Shown: piece after piece, positions 48,549 to 62,046 of the stretch
Layout of the letters: each line of letters begins with the position of its first letter
Numbering within the stretch: the first letter of the stretch is position 1
Assembly: GCA_907164885.2 (NCBI GenBank)
Contig: OU015496.1
Coordinates: 101,929,632-101,993,631, forward strand
Reading direction: 5' to 3'
DNA length: 64,000 nucleotides
Source of the DNA: Dolomedes plantarius
Lineage: Eukaryota; Arthropoda; Arachnida; Araneae; Dolomedidae
Translations under genes and position numbers: made by a program
Notes under the pieces: generated by a model
Seen by the model: only the letters and a program-made list of their open reading frames with translations
Databases searched by the model: none
Told to the model about the DNA's origin: nothing

Positions 48549-48982
48549 TATAGAGTTTCTAGCTCACTTCTACCCAGACTTGGGTGTATATAATTTGAAG
48601 TGGCACTCTATTTGAATTTGAAGCAAACACAGTTTATACATGAAACAATGTTTATTGAATTCGTTGCACATATAATTGGCTTTTACAGCAATAAGCATGC
48701 GTACTACTTGTACGGAATGTATAAACACAGCTTTCAAGAACAATATATTTTTATACTCACGAACAGTAAGTCAAACCAGCAGTACTGCCACGTAAACTTC
48801 TGGCCCGCGAAGCACTAGCGCAAGATAACACCTTTTTAACCTTAACAACCTCCCCTTTCCATTAATGACGCTGCGTGGTATTTATACTAAGCGCGTATGC
48901 CGAAATTAGCATATCTAAAGCAGCTTCTTTAATTCACTCAAAAGTTCGATTCTTGTGAATCGAATCTTGTGTATACCTTACA
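48549..48982 (-). mobile_element. Solo LTR, family S copy 3
   Basis: 434 bp, minus-strand TGTAAGGTATACACAAG to AACTCTATA. Flanked by a perfect 4-bp duplication AGAC (48545-48548 and 48983-48986). Contains the family's AATAAA and a TATA-like GTATAAATACC. Slightly shorter than the other copies through internal deletions. Confidence 0.87.
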
Positions 48983-50238
48983 AGACTCCTGCAAAAATGG
49001 AAAGTTCGTGAAATTATCTCATTCCCATCAAGCTTAATAAACATTAATCTGATCTAATACTGTAAGTGTTATAAATATAAATTTATAATGTAAACGATGG
49101 AAGCTGAAATGCATTAACATATTTAAATATAGAAAGCGACTTTATACGTATACCATGGCATGTATAACTGCATTATTTAAATAAGTGTTTGAATTTTCCA
49201 ACACGGTTATTTAGAGTATAGTATGATGCAGTATAGTAGTGTGTTTTGTAAGCGTTAATGAATTTCTAAAGGAAACTTGAGAAAAACGTAAAACAGGTAC
49301 AAACAGCTTCATAATATCCACAACAAAAATTAAAGATGGGAAATTAGTTTCGAAATAATTAATAATTGTTCAGCAAGAGGAGCATTAGGTAGCCTGACCC
49401 GGCTTTTGTGAATTGTCATTACAGATAATCATATCTAATGCTTCTCAGCCTGATGAAGAATTATTAATCAGTTCGAAACTTGTTGCCACTCTTTTGATTT
49501 CATTGTGAATAGTAAAAAAAGGCTGGGTGTTCCTGTTTTAATGACTTTAGTGAAGATAAGATTGAAAAATTCAAGAAAATTTGCAATATACTTACAATTA
49601 AAAATTTATGAACGATCAAATCTGAAAAACTCAAAATCTATAAAGTTGATTCTATAAATAAGTTTTGACCTCGTATATACATATGCATACATATCTGAGT
49701 TTAAAAATATACTATCCTTAATTTTAAATAATATTTACTCTGATCTAACTACTGCTTCTTAACTAATGTAACTTTCTCTAACTGACACAATCCATCCCAG
49801 ATTTTGCATTAGAATTTAATTAACAAAAGCTTTTCACAAGCAAAGTTTAATCATTGGCACTGCTCCAGGGAAAATACTGAAGAGGTTTGCAGGGTGTTGC
49901 TATCGCAAGGAGCAGAATAAATGCACATATTAGCATATAACTCCAAATAGGGAATGTTTAAGGAATTAAATAATAGAAAAATCACTTGCTGAGGGATGTT
50001 CGGCGTCAGGACCATGCACTGTTCTAACAGAAGGTAACAGAAAAAACCAACTTTGCAAGTACAAGAGTGTCAGTTCCCAGAGAATGAATAAGATTTCACC
50101 ACGACATAATGGCGATATACTTCAGTACGTATCGACTGGGAATGATATATCAAATAAATGAAGTAATTTAGAGATTATTCAAGCGTTTTATACTCACACA
50201 TATGTATATATTCCACTAACACATATATATATACATAA
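48983..50238. other. Unannotated stretch
   Basis: No gene or element recognised. Confidence 0.5.
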
Positions 50239-50241
50239 ATA

Positions 50242-50273
<32 letters not shown>

Positions 50274-50280
50274 AAGATAA

Positions 50281-50312
<32 letters not shown>
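50239..50312. repeat. (GT)n and (TA)n microsatellites
   Basis: (GT)n at 50242-50266 and (TA)n at 50286-50312, abutting SINE-3 copy B. Confidence 0.93.
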
Positions 50313-52041
<1,729 letters not shown>

Positions 52042-52046
52042 ATATG

Positions 52047-52145
<99 letters not shown>

Positions 52146-52162
52146 GTATATATACGTATATA
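52042..52162. repeat. (TA)n microsatellite
   Basis: About 120 bases of TA with GTA/CGTA breaks, shared between the right end of one Tc1-like element and the left end of the next. Confidence 0.95.
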
Positions 52163-53383
52163 CACTGAAGTGCCACTGAATTAGGGATAGAAAAGCCTAT
52201 GCAAATTGTGTAGCGCTGTGCATCGTGTATGCTCAAGTGAGGGCGCTGTGGTAACTGCATATATAGCGCGTACTGTGGTTGTTCTGAATTAGTTGTTGGA
52301 ATTGCCAGTATGGGTAAACTGCCTGATTTAGACGCCTTCGATCGCGGACAAATCGCAGGTGCGCGACGCATGGGCCATTCAATTTCCGAAATCGTCAGAC
52401 AGCTAGGATTTTCAAGGTCGACAGTGTCAAGAGCATACCAAGAATACATGGATGGTGGGAAAAAAACTAGCGATCGGGCAAACTGCAAAGGACAATTAGC
52501 CTTGACAGTGCGTGGTGAGAGACGGCTCAGGCGTATTGTACGTAGCCAGCGAAGCCAAACATTAGCTCAAATTACCACCCAGTTTAATGACGGTGCCAGT
52601 CGTACAGTCAGTAAACGGACTGTGCAACGCTCGTTTCACCGTATGGGTTTCGGGAGCCGTCGACCTACGAGAAAACCATTGCTCTATACTCGCCATCGGG
52701 CTGCACGTCTTGCCTGGGCAAGAGAGCACAGAGACTGGAGTGTAGAGGACTGGAAACGAGTAGCATGGAGTGATGAGTCTCGATTCCGACTACTTAACGC
52801 CGACGGGAGGCTGAGAATATGGCGTCAGGCTCATGAAGCCATGGATCCTGCATGCCTGGCTGGAACTGTATAAGGGCATGGTGGCTCAATCATGGTCTGG
52901 GGGGGTTTTTTCGTGGCACAGTTTGGGATCTTTGGTGCGTGTACCAACCTCCCTCAATGCAATTCGGTACGTAGAGTTGCTGGGTGATCACCTCCATCCG
53001 TTTATGCTGTTCTGTTATCCACACGGTAATGGAGTTTTCCAGCAAGACAACTGTACCTCTCACAAGTTCCGGTTGGCTACTGGCTGGTTGGATGAGCATT
53101 CCTCTGACTTCCCTGTCATGAATTGGCCACCTAGAAGCCCAGACTTAAATCCTATTGAGCATCTTTGGGATGTTATGGAACAAGGCGTGAAAGGCTATCA
53201 CACAGCACCAAAGAACCTTACTGAATTATGGACAGCTTTAGCCAATATTTGGCAAGCCATTCCCGTGGAACATTTCCAGAAACTTGTTGAATCTATGCCT
53301 CGTCGTGTGGCAGCCGTTATCAAGGCCATAGGAGGCCCAACTCGTTACTAGGTAGGTATCCCTAATTCAGTGGCACTTCAGTG
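52163..53383 (+). mobile_element. Tc1-like element, family D (defective)
   Basis: 1221 bp, ends CACTGAAGTGCCACTGAATT at both sides (27-bp inverted repeat through AGGGATA), TA outside each (52161-52162 and 53384-53385). Its terminal repeats are similar to those of the deleted derivatives at 31559 and 40248. Confidence 0.93.
52310..53351 (+). pseudogene. Tc1-like transposase, family D, inactivated
   Basis: Starts MGKLPDLDAFDRGQIAGARR, with two HTH regions and then the catalytic blocks WSDESRFRL (about 52770), FQQDNCTSH (about 53040) and PDLNPIEHLW (about 53140), all three acidic residues kept with 34 residues between the last two. Two lesions: TAA after AGTV (52871-52873) and a frameshift in the G/T homopolymers at about 52900-52912, after which the second half reads in another frame to RGGPTRY-like GGPTRY and TAG. 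Apart from these it is well preserved, so loss of function is recent. Confidence 0.92.
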
Positions 53384-53396
53384 TAAATATATAATA

Positions 53397-54395
53397 GCAT
53401 TATTGCCTGGCGTTGCCCGGGTAGATACATAAATATAAAATTTTTCATGCACTCCATCAAAAAAAAAATACTGGGCTGCACCCCCTGCTCTTCATGTTCA
53501 TCTGGCCAGATAGAATGCGCTTAGCGCTTTTCTACTGAAATGATATACAAATAATAAGAAAGAAAGAAACTTTGAGCCTGTTGACCTCCATCTGATTATA
53601 CGTCTGATTTTATTGAAAATTAATAACTCAGTGTTGCGTGATTCGCACGTTTTGATTGAATAAATTTACTGTTTAATTAGATTTAATTAGAATTGTTTGA
53701 TCCACTGTTTTTTTATAAATAAGTTTTATAATTTACATTTGCCTTTATTAAATATTTTTCTCTTAAAGAAGCAGTTTTATCCCACATCACCCAAGAGGTA
53801 AAGTGCAAGATGCGTTATCCCCTTTATTTAATCAAAGGAACGCGGGATTCCGCATGAAGCCTATTTTCCTTACTTTAGTGATTCGGTTCTCTATTGTCGA
53901 CAGGCCAAAAACCATATAAAAAGCAAATTGTAAATCGGTTTTTAATTTTCCCAAGGACAGAAACCGTTGAAAAAGGGAATTGCAATGCGGTTTTTAATTT
54001 TCCTAAAGCCAAAAACCGTAGAAAATGCAAATTGTAAATCGGTTTAAGTGATGAGAAAAACTGCAAATAACAAAGGACACAAAGCAGAGCCGGGAAAGTT
54101 GTGTTATTATAACGCAGCGATCAGCTTTTAGCGTTCAGAAATACTCTTCTTGGTGAATAAAGTGTTTTGGTGAAGGGGCTGTATCCACATTTAAGTGGTA
54201 CTCGCATCTCTTAGGGGCACAAAATACCATTAAAAAATTAATTTTAAAAAACTGATTGAGCCCCAAATTTCGTTTTTGCTGCGTTACCTTTCTCAGGTCC
54301 TAAACATTAACTGTGCTGAATTTCGTCCCGGTAGGTGAAACAGTCTAGGATTCTATAGCGGACAAACAAACAAACAGACGAGCTTTTTTACATTT
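53397..54395 (+). repeat. Dispersed repeat headed GCGTTGCCCGGG with (CAAA)n/(CAGA)n tail
   Basis: Head TTGCCTGGCGTTGCCCGGGT and tail GCTGAATTTCGTCCCGGTAG...GACAAACAAACAAACAGACG resemble the layout of the 5779-6640 repeat (GC-rich head, conserved 3' block, simple tail) but the sequence differs. Contains a 51-bp tandem array (53903-54044). Confidence 0.55.
53903..54044. repeat. 51-bp tandem array, about 2.8 units
   Basis: CGGTTTTTAATTTTCC recurs at 53937 and 53988, with CGGTTT again at 54039; each is preceded by AAATTGTAAAT/AATTGCAATG. Confidence 0.85.
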
Positions 54396-54412
54396 ATATA
54401 TATATATATATA

Positions 54413-55718
54413 CAGAGGCCGTTCGCACATTTTTTAGACGATTTTGGTAAGCGGTAATAAAAATTTGTTTGCTGCAAAAGAAATAATTGCAATTGTACTA
54501 TGTTTTTAAAAGTCAAAATTATCGTCTGCGTCTTGAAAGTTTTGTTTTTATTCAAAATAGCGTTTTTAACAAAGCAGTGGTTCGAAGGCTACATTTATGC
54601 TCTTTCCGAAGAGAAATATGCATACTCCGTTATCCAAAAACGATGTGAGAGTCATGGTTTTGTGATATCTAAAGCGTCGATAGGTAATATCGTCAACAAG
54701 AAAGGAGAAAAACGTCAAATTAAAGCCTCAAGTGGGACAAAAATTCCAAACAAGTATCGAAGGAAAAAACGGACATCTTCGACTATTGCAAAGGTACGTT
54801 GTTTAATGTTAAAATAAAATCCCCCTAGTCAAAGAACAGTTGCAAAATCATTAAAATGCTCGGTGTCCATTGTAAACAAAATGATAAACGTTGATTTAAA
54901 TCTTAAGAAAGAGAAAAAACGCAATGTGCATCGTCTTCTTCCAAATCATATCGCTGAACGCAGGACACGCTGCAGAATTCTATTTGAGAAACACTTATCC
55001 AAAGAAAAATGGAAAACAACTGTCACAATAGATGAATCATGGTGTATTTAAATGATTGCAACAAAAAAAGAGCCATTTATTATCATAAAAGGGGAGAAAA
55101 AATTTAAGTACATGGTTCAAAGAATCGAAAGAAAGTTTTTCTAAGGAATTCACGATTGTTGCTGATTTTTCTTATAATGGAAAGTTAAAAATAAAGAGAG
55201 TGGAAAAAGATGTCAAGATTAACTCCAAATACTACCAGGAACATATTTTACCGCCAATTTTTCTGAATGAAATACCATCGCTTTACCCACAGTGCCATCA
55301 ATCTGTGAGAACAGATCTCCATCAGGACAAAGCTAGCAGTCACACATCAAAATCCACTGTAAATTTCCTAAAAGAAATGGAAGAAAAAACTGGTATCAAG
55401 GCCATACCCTTCACTGATATCACTACTAAATCTCCCGATGTATCACCTATGGATTTTTGTGCTTTCGGACTTTTAAAATCTGCATTATCCAAACGTCGTC
55501 CCAAAACCCTTACAGGACTCTGGAAAGCTGTTCAAGTGGAATGGGATACAATACCTCTTCTGACACTTCAAAAAGGAATTATTATCCTGGAAATTGCGGT
55601 GTCGAAAGATAGTTCAGAATAAGTGATGTCAAATAGAACATTTAAAACACAAGAATTTTATGTAATTTAGTTTTGTGAATACAATATACATCGTCTAAAA
55701 ATGTGTGAACAGCCTCTG
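54413..55718 (+). mobile_element. DD41D-type mariner-superfamily element (defective)
   Basis: 1306 bp, ends CAGAGGCCGTTCGCACATTT and (inverted) CAGAGGCTGTTCACACATTT, about 30 bp through AGACGAT, with TA duplication inside (TA)n on both sides. Confidence 0.9.
54500..55622 (+). pseudogene. DD41D transposase (rosa-like spacing), inactivated
   Basis: Pieces: an HTH region (YSVIQKRCESHGFVISKASI), a second HTH block (PPSQRTVAKSLKCSVSIVNK), the first catalytic Asp in TVTIDESWC (about 55035), a beta-strand block YNGKLKIKRVEKDVKI, the second Asp in LHQDKASSHTS (about 55320) and the third in KSPDVSPMDFCAFG (about 55450). Counting between the HQD Asp and the PMD Asp gives 41 residues, matching the DD41D class. 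In-frame TAA after CLMLK (54815-54817), TAA after SWCI and frameshifts between 55050 and 55200 inactivate it; the last 140 residues remain in one frame. Confidence 0.86.
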
Positions 55719-55735
55719 TATATATATATATATAT

Positions 55736-56679
55736 AATTTAGTTCCTCTTATAAAGTCGGGTGCAGAATTTTTCGGCGCTAGAAAATTCAAGAAGCCAGC
55801 GTTTTACCGTTTTCTTGGGGTATGTTAATACAGAAGTGGATGTTTAGAGTGGAATATTTTTAAAGGAGAAAACTAGCAATATATTAAAGTTGACAAACAT
55901 TTGTTCCAGTTATAAATTGTTATTTAACACACCCTGCCTCTTTTAAATCCATAAAACTATGAAGAAAAGAAAATAACGATCTCTGACATATTTGACTCTA
56001 CAAATATATTGCTCATTTCCCGGGACCGAAATTTGAATTTAAGTAAAAACCACCATTACAGAAGAATGGATTATTTTCCGCAATATTTTCAGTCATGAAT
56101 AAATTCATCGAAACATGTCTTTTCTAAAGCAATGAATGATAGGTGGAAAATAATCTGTACTGGCATATTAAAACTCCATTTATGAGGCACTTAAAATCTA
56201 ATCTGTTCAGTGTGGCTGCAAAGTAGGAAATTATGATTTTTTTAAATTTTCTCCTGGGACCATTTCTGTTGCTTAGAAAACTCGGTTTCAATCACCAGTT
56301 ACGTCGTGGCTAGAGGTTAGCGACATAATCCTGTTTCCTTTTTATATAGTTTAAGATAATCGTATTGAGAAATCAAAAAATCGTTATTATGTTGACAAAA
56401 TGCAGGGAAACCCTCCATATTGGTTGGCGATAGAAATGCTGTGCCAACCCCATATTCCCTTAGCTATCAACGAGTGATTTCGATTTCATTATGGCGATTT
56501 TCCCATGGATGGCATTTACGTTATATTAGGAGCCGGGAGATAATTTTATACAAAGGTGCACGCATGTGAACAAAACGCACAAATTTGTAGCTAAAAATTA
56601 AAATAATAATTTCGTTTTTGTGCCTGTAAAGTAAGAGCACATACATAGGATGTAACTTTAATAGTGGCAACTAGATATG
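55736..56679. other. Unannotated stretch with a dispersed-repeat piece
   Basis: 56165-56270 matches 44790-44890 (CATTTATGAGGCACTTAAAA, TTTTCTCCTGGGACCATTT). Otherwise nothing recognised. Confidence 0.5.
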
Positions 56680-57060
56680 TGTACAAAGTATACACAAGAG
56701 ATACAGGGGGGAAACTTTTATAGCCCATCAAAGTAGTAACCAGCATTGTTTAGCACCCGTTGCTAACGTCCTGGAAGCTGCAGGATGCTTTTGGCAGCAC
56801 CTAATCTGTCGATCCTTCGAATGGAGCAGTTTACAACCTGCAGAATCTCTGGTGGAATCCACATAGCGGTTCATTCATCTTGTGGATGAGATTAACGTCA
56901 CAGGGACTTAAGTCCGGGGAATATGGGGGATGGCAGAGCACTTCCCAGCCCCAGCGAGCAAACACGTCAGCAACAGTGTGCGCACAAGCATTTTCATTCC
57001 ATCAATACGATGCAACAATTTTTTTTGTACGATAGACCGGTAACTTAAACATGGATGTGT
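56680..57060 (-). pseudogene. Mariner transposase C-terminal remnant
   Basis: Minus-strand translation gives VADVFARWGWEVLCHPPYSP then DLSPCDVNLIHKMNEPLCGF and later a GC*TMLVTTLMGYKSF-like C-terminus: the third catalytic Asp region (SPDLSPCD) and tail of a mariner transposase. The N-terminal two-thirds are absent or unrecognisable and stops interrupt it. No terminal repeats located. Confidence 0.7.
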
Positions 57061-57294
57061 TTATCCTGTCACTGTGAAGGCGTGTGATCTTGTGGGGAGA
57101 GTTCATCCGCTCTGAGGTAAGTCAGCTATGGGGCGTACGTGTGTTGTAAGCTACTTTCCTGGGTTCTGTTGCGTGGGGGCTCTATAGCAGTGTTGACATT
57201 ATTAAAGTTCCCTCCCTCGTAATTACTTCCCGACTGATGAAATCAAACTGACTAATTCCAAGCTTCATATATTCTACTAAGGTAGAAAGATATA

Positions 57295-57640
57295 TGGGCC
57301 AGATGTAGCCTAGTGTTGGGTTTAGGTACTGAGGGTGCTCAGATTTAATCCCGACAAGTGCCATTAGATACTTTCGTGTCTAGAGCGGATGTGGGCATGT
57401 TAAATCTGTAGACCGGCAAGTCTTCTTGGAAATCAGTTGGTGGGGAAGGTACGAAACCTCAAATGTCACCCCTGGGGGTGCTCGGTCAAAACTGAGGTAG
57501 CACCTGGCTAAGTCGGACTCCGCCCTTTGTGGTACCATTATAAAACCGGAGCTGCAACCCTCAGCCCGCAAGCATATATGGACTTGGTCTGGAATATAGA
57601 TATGGATATGGTCTGTCCAGGAGCAGCTACAACAACAACA
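57295..57640 (+). mobile_element. SINE-1 copy C
   Basis: Colinear with the other SINE-1 copies: head GGGCCAGATGTAGCCTAG, B-box-like CAGATTTAATCCC, body CACCCCTGGGGGTGCTCGG and GTCGGACTCCGCCCTTTG, ending in ACAACAACAACAG. It has a small duplicated ATATGGATATGG insertion near its 3' end. Confidence 0.85.
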
Positions 57641-58049
57641 GAAAGATATAGTTCTGATCTAGACAAACGGATGTCTACGGACGAAGACTCTATTGTTGGT
57701 TTAATTCTATTGTTGTAGAGAGTACGCTAATTATAGAAGTTGTCAAACAAAGATTCTGCTGTTAAAAATAATAGTGATAATTTTTTTTAATCAGACCTAC
57801 GCCCAAAAAGCCTTACTTAATGAAACTGAGGTTTTATTCTAACTGAATGATAATACGAGAACACTTTCCAAGTTTGAAAAAAAATAATAAATGTAAATCT
57901 CTAATTTTTTTAAAGTCTTGCAAACACTTTAGAACTGTGTACCGGTTAATAAAAGCAAACTGCGTTTTGTCCATTGTTACCGAATTGACGCACCACTGTA
58001 GACCAAAGCAATGAAGGTGCTTCAGATTGTGCTTTGGTAAAATACCAGA
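57641..58049. other. Unannotated stretch
   Basis: Nothing recognised; it may include unrecognisable LINE sequence upstream of the fragment at 58050. Confidence 0.4.
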
Positions 58050-58316
58050 ATGAAGTTGATGATGCGTATAAATGACAGCTTTACAGTCAACAGCCCAAGA
58101 GATTGGGCTGTTGCAGCTTTTAGATTGACAACAGGGCATGACTGTCTCGCCGCTCATCTCCATCGAATCAACATACTGAATAGCCCCATGTGCCCCCTCT
58201 GCAGCAGCGACGAACTGATGATTGCTGACCATCTTCTTAATTGTCCGGCGCTTCATAGTTCTTCTGTTTTTACCCGTTATTGGGAGGCTAGTGAACTTTT
58301 GTCTGCTTGTATTTAA
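58050..58316 (+). pseudogene. Non-LTR retrotransposon (LINE) ORF2 C-terminus, 5'-truncated
   Basis: 88 residues containing DWAVAAFRLTTGHDCLAAHL, HRINILNSPMCPLCSSDE and MIADHLLNCPAL. This is the post-RNase H C-terminal zinc-knuckle region (C-x2-C ... H-x4-C) of Jockey/I-group ORF2 proteins (recalled family pattern). The upstream endonuclease and reverse transcriptase are missing, as usual for 5'-truncated insertions. The frame ends ELLSACI then TAA. Confidence 0.72.
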
Positions 58317-58489
58317 TTTTGTATTTAATTTTGTGCTTTGTATTGTGTATTCTGTACTGTGCTTTTGGCCAAGGATAATGTCTCTGTGCCTGTTGTAACG
58401 GGGAAAAAACAGTCAACGATTACATCTCTATCCGGAATTCCAGATACCTAAACGAAGGTCCTAAGGGCAGTCTTTTAGAAATAAGGTAA

Positions 58490-58870
58490 AATAATGTCTT
58501 CTGTTACAGTAATAGGGTTAATGATTCGATTTATTTTACAGAAACGAGGCAAAATACTGCCTTAGTTTCCCTTTCTTACTGCAGATTCACTTTTTTCATG
58601 ACAAACATTTTTGCAGTAATCATGGGAATAACTGCCTTTTGTTACAGGAATGAAGTGATAAATTGCCTTTTGTAATAGTAACGGGGCTAATGATAATAAT
58701 CTCTTGTAACAGGGATGAGGTTAGTTGGAATTAATTTCCGAGATGTTTGGGATTTTAACATGCCGGAAACAAGCACTTTGAGGAGAGACTGTAAAATTTA
58801 ATTAATTATCTTCAGTAGCAGCGATGTGATTAAAGATAACCTTTTGTTACAGGGAGGTTGTTAATTTAAA
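58490..58870. repeat. Degenerate minisatellite
   Basis: A motif near CCTTTTGTTACAGGAATGAG recurs with much divergence at about 58495, 58633, 58662, 58704 and 58842, spaced irregularly by about 30-45 bases or multiples. Confidence 0.5.
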
Positions 58871-59230
58871 TTAATATCTCTAACGTTTGAGCCCAGATAT
58901 TAACCATACCAGTGGACCAGTGCTTCCAGGAGGCATTGAGATTTTTCATTAAGTTCCCACATACGAGCACATATTATCGCCGAAGTATCTCGTCCCAAGT
59001 TAGTTGAATTTTTATTTTTCTTATCATTTGACTAACTGTAATAACTCTTCCAATGTTTTATAAGTAAAATAGAACTAGTTGGAACCAGTTATACATGCCA
59101 TCTAGGAGTCTCAATTTTAACTGATAAGTTTTGGAAAGGGTGCAAAGAAAGGGTTGAATTAAACTTCGTCGATGATTTTTGTACACACTTTATAATCTGA
59201 AATACATATTCTGTCAAAAAAAATTGTTGC

Positions 59231-59562
59231 TTGGCCAGAGGTAGCCTAGTAGTAGCGTGTTGGCTTTCGGTGCTGAGGGTGATCGGATCGAAGCACGACA
59301 AGTCCATTAAATACCTTTGTGTCTAGGCCGGATACGGGCAGGTTAAATCCGAAAGGCTTTCTTTGAGGTCATTGGGTAGGGAGAGTACGACCTCCCCAGA
59401 TATCACCCCTGGGGGTGCTCGGTCAAAATTGAGGTGGCACCTGATTAAGTCGGAATCCGACCCTTGTGGTGCCATTATAAATCGAAGCCGCACCCTTTAG
59501 ACCTCAAGCCTATATAGACCTGGTCTGGAATACTTTCCAGCCAGGGGGTATAAGCAACAACA
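59231..59562 (+). mobile_element. SINE-1 copy D
   Basis: The most regular SINE-1 copy: head TTGGCCAGAGGTAGCCTAG, B-box-like GGATCGAAGCAC, ATTAAATACCTTTGTGTCT, CACCCCTGGGGGTGCTCGGT, GACCCTTGTGGTGCCATTAT, CTATATAGACCTGGTCTGG, ending TAAGCAACAACA. It shows the uninterrupted junction that the solo LTR splits in copy A. Confidence 0.87.
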
Positions 59563-60570
59563 TAACTGTTGGCTATCTTTTGTGACTACAGAATATCTTC
59601 ACTATAAAATCATTCAGATATAATATAAAAGAAGTTACAATAAAACACATCAAATTTCTTCCCAAAAAGGAAAATTATTTATCAAGAACTATCGAAAAAA
59701 AATTTAATACTTCGAAATAAGAATAATTTTTTTATTGCATTCGGATAACATAAGCTATTTCCATTAGTAAATGTTCTGCCTCAAGTAACTCGCTGTATCA
59801 TAGCTGCATGTAAAAAGTTTTTAAAATTGCCTTTACTCTTCTCTGAAATCAAATTTAACTCAGGAAAAAAATACAAAACGCTGAATCAGCGTTCTGTCAT
59901 ATTTCATAAGAGGGAAGGTTTCAATGATGTCTCTTTGTAAGGATTTAGATTATTTGGCGGAGCAAAGTAAGATGTTTTATCTGAACACAAAAGAGCAAAT
60001 TCTTCAGTAATAATACAAATAAAGATAATGTAATATTGGTATTGTTTTTATCTACTAAATTCAAGGGTTGAAAAAGCAATTTTTGCGAAAATGCTATTTC
60101 TTTAATCTAAATGGATGTTAGAAATTCTAATTCATGAACCAGACAACTAATGTTTTTTTCAATAAATTTCGAAGTATGTAATCAAGGATTAATTTAGTCT
60201 GCAAAAGAATACAGACAGTTTCAGAACTTGACCCCTCGAGGTATATGGGCTCTCTTGACGATGTGAAAGGCATCAGAACTCTTGGGGAAATTGTTTCGCT
60301 CGGATTCTTCTCTTTTAAAATGCGAAGATCCATTTAAGATAATAGAGGAATTTAAAATGTCTGATTTCTAATTAAAAGCTCTTGAAAACATACTTTGCGC
60401 CGTCACTTCGTGAAATATTTAGCAATGAATTCGCATTCTTTTACTAACAATGGCTCGAGGCTTTGTTATCAAATGCATGCACTTTCAGTTGAAAGAAGTT
60501 TAAGATTTTTAAGTTCGAGATTTCGTAACTTCAGGGTATGTGCATTATTCTAGTAATAATACACAGACTA
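59563..60570. other. Unannotated stretch
   Basis: Nothing recognised. Confidence 0.5.
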
Positions 60571-60593
60571 CTATATATATATATATATATATA

Positions 60594-62032
60594 CCGGGTG
60601 CGTCATAAATTCGTGCAAAGCTTAAAAATTCGAAATAAAAGAAGATATGCTCGGGAAAATTTTCTGTTTGAGCCAATAGTATCAGAAGAACATTGGTTTT
60701 TTTTTTCCAAGTTAAAAAAAAAGTTTCCAAAATTAACCGAAAGAGGGCGCTCACACGTCATACTGTGATGTTTTATGACAATCAGGCAAACACAAACAGA
60801 AAATTAAACAGATCACAATAACATGAGACTGTGCATTTATTTTAAAGTAAGAGATGTTCGAAATTACCACCAGAACAAGGTAATAGGCAAGTGAGGTGCG
60901 TCACAACGCCCATTACAGAGGAGTGTAGCATCTCGCCATCGATGGCAGCGACTGTCTGTCGAATGGCATTTTTCAGTTCCACCAAAGTGGGGCACCATCC
61001 TGCATGAAAGCGACAACAGGTAACGCATGTCTTTCCTGCAGTGCAGGCTTAACGTTGTCATGCAAAAGTGTAAGATACCGTACTGTAGTGACTGCACAGG
61101 TTTTCCTGCCGGATACAGGACAAGGCTCTTCAAAAAAGAAAGGGCCCAAAATAAAAGACGAGGGGAAATCACACCAAATAGTCACATTTGGAGAATGCAG
61201 TGGCTGGTTCAGGTACTCGCGAGGGTTTGACGTCACCCAGATACGACTGATTTGCATATTAAAGTCACCATGCAGTGAAAAGTGGGCTACATCCGTCCAC
61301 ATAACGTTCAGCAACTATTGTGGATTACGTTCTATTTGTGCCAGAGCCCATGTAGCAAAGTTTTATTTTGCATCTGTATCTGCCGGTAATAACTGGTGAA
61401 GTGCCTGGATTTTGTACGGATACATATTCAACATTCCGTGCAGAATACGTCGAATCGACGGTTCCGAAATTCCCATTCTTCTCCCAGCTTCACGAACACT
61501 GCTACTCCCCGTGGATGTCTCATCTGCCAAATCTTCCATGACACTTTGTACAACATGGACGCGGTCTGCGCTCAAGGATGGTTTACCACTTTGTGGACGA
61601 TCCTCCGAACTCCCTGTTTCCTCAAAATGTCGTACTAAATTCAGTATCCTATTCAATGAAATAAGGCTTTGTTGCACCTTCAGTCCTTTCTCCGTGCGAA
61701 ACTTTCGCAATGCACCAGTTGTGGATTCACCATTCTTGTAGAAAAGTTTAACCACCAACACTCGATCTGGTACAGAAAGCATGCTGCCGGCTTGGAATGA
61801 CGAATCCATTTCCATCCAGGTGTTTCATTGATAGCCTGATTTGCATAAAGCATAAAGCGTCAGTATGACGTGTGAGCGCCCTCTTTCGGTTACTTTTGGA
61901 AACTTTTTTTTTTTTACAAGGAAAAAAATCCAATGTCCCTCTGATCCTATTGGCGCAAACAAAAAATTTTTCCGAGCATTACTTCTTTTATTACGAATTA
62001 TTGAACTTTGTACGAATTTATGACGCATCCGG
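60594..62032 (-). mobile_element. Long-TIR Tc1/mariner-superfamily element (defective)
   Basis: Inverted repeats of about 175 bp (60594-60770 and 61858-62032) start CCGGGTGCGTCATAAATTCG / CCGGATGCGTCATAAATTCG and run through AGAGGGCGCTCACACGTCAT. TA lies outside both ends in (TA)n. 1439 bp, transposase on the minus strand. Confidence 0.9.
60845..61815 (-). pseudogene. Long-TIR element transposase, frameshifted and internally deleted
   Basis: Minus strand from MEMDSSFQAG (61815). The N-terminal part is an HTH region like DUF4817 (LVVKLFYKNGESTTGALRKF ... VRHFEETGSSEDRPQSGKPS ... VREAGRRMGISEPSIRRIL), 150 residues to a stop at 61363. It continues in other frames with MWTDVAHFSLHGDFNMQISR (first acidic motif region), NVTIWCDF, GPFFFEE and FMQDGAP (second motif, about 60990). 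It then passes almost directly into NAIRQTVAAIDGEMLHSSV, the C-terminal tail, so the segment with the third catalytic residue is deleted. Not functional. Confidence 0.82.
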
Positions 62033-62046
62033 TATATATATATATA

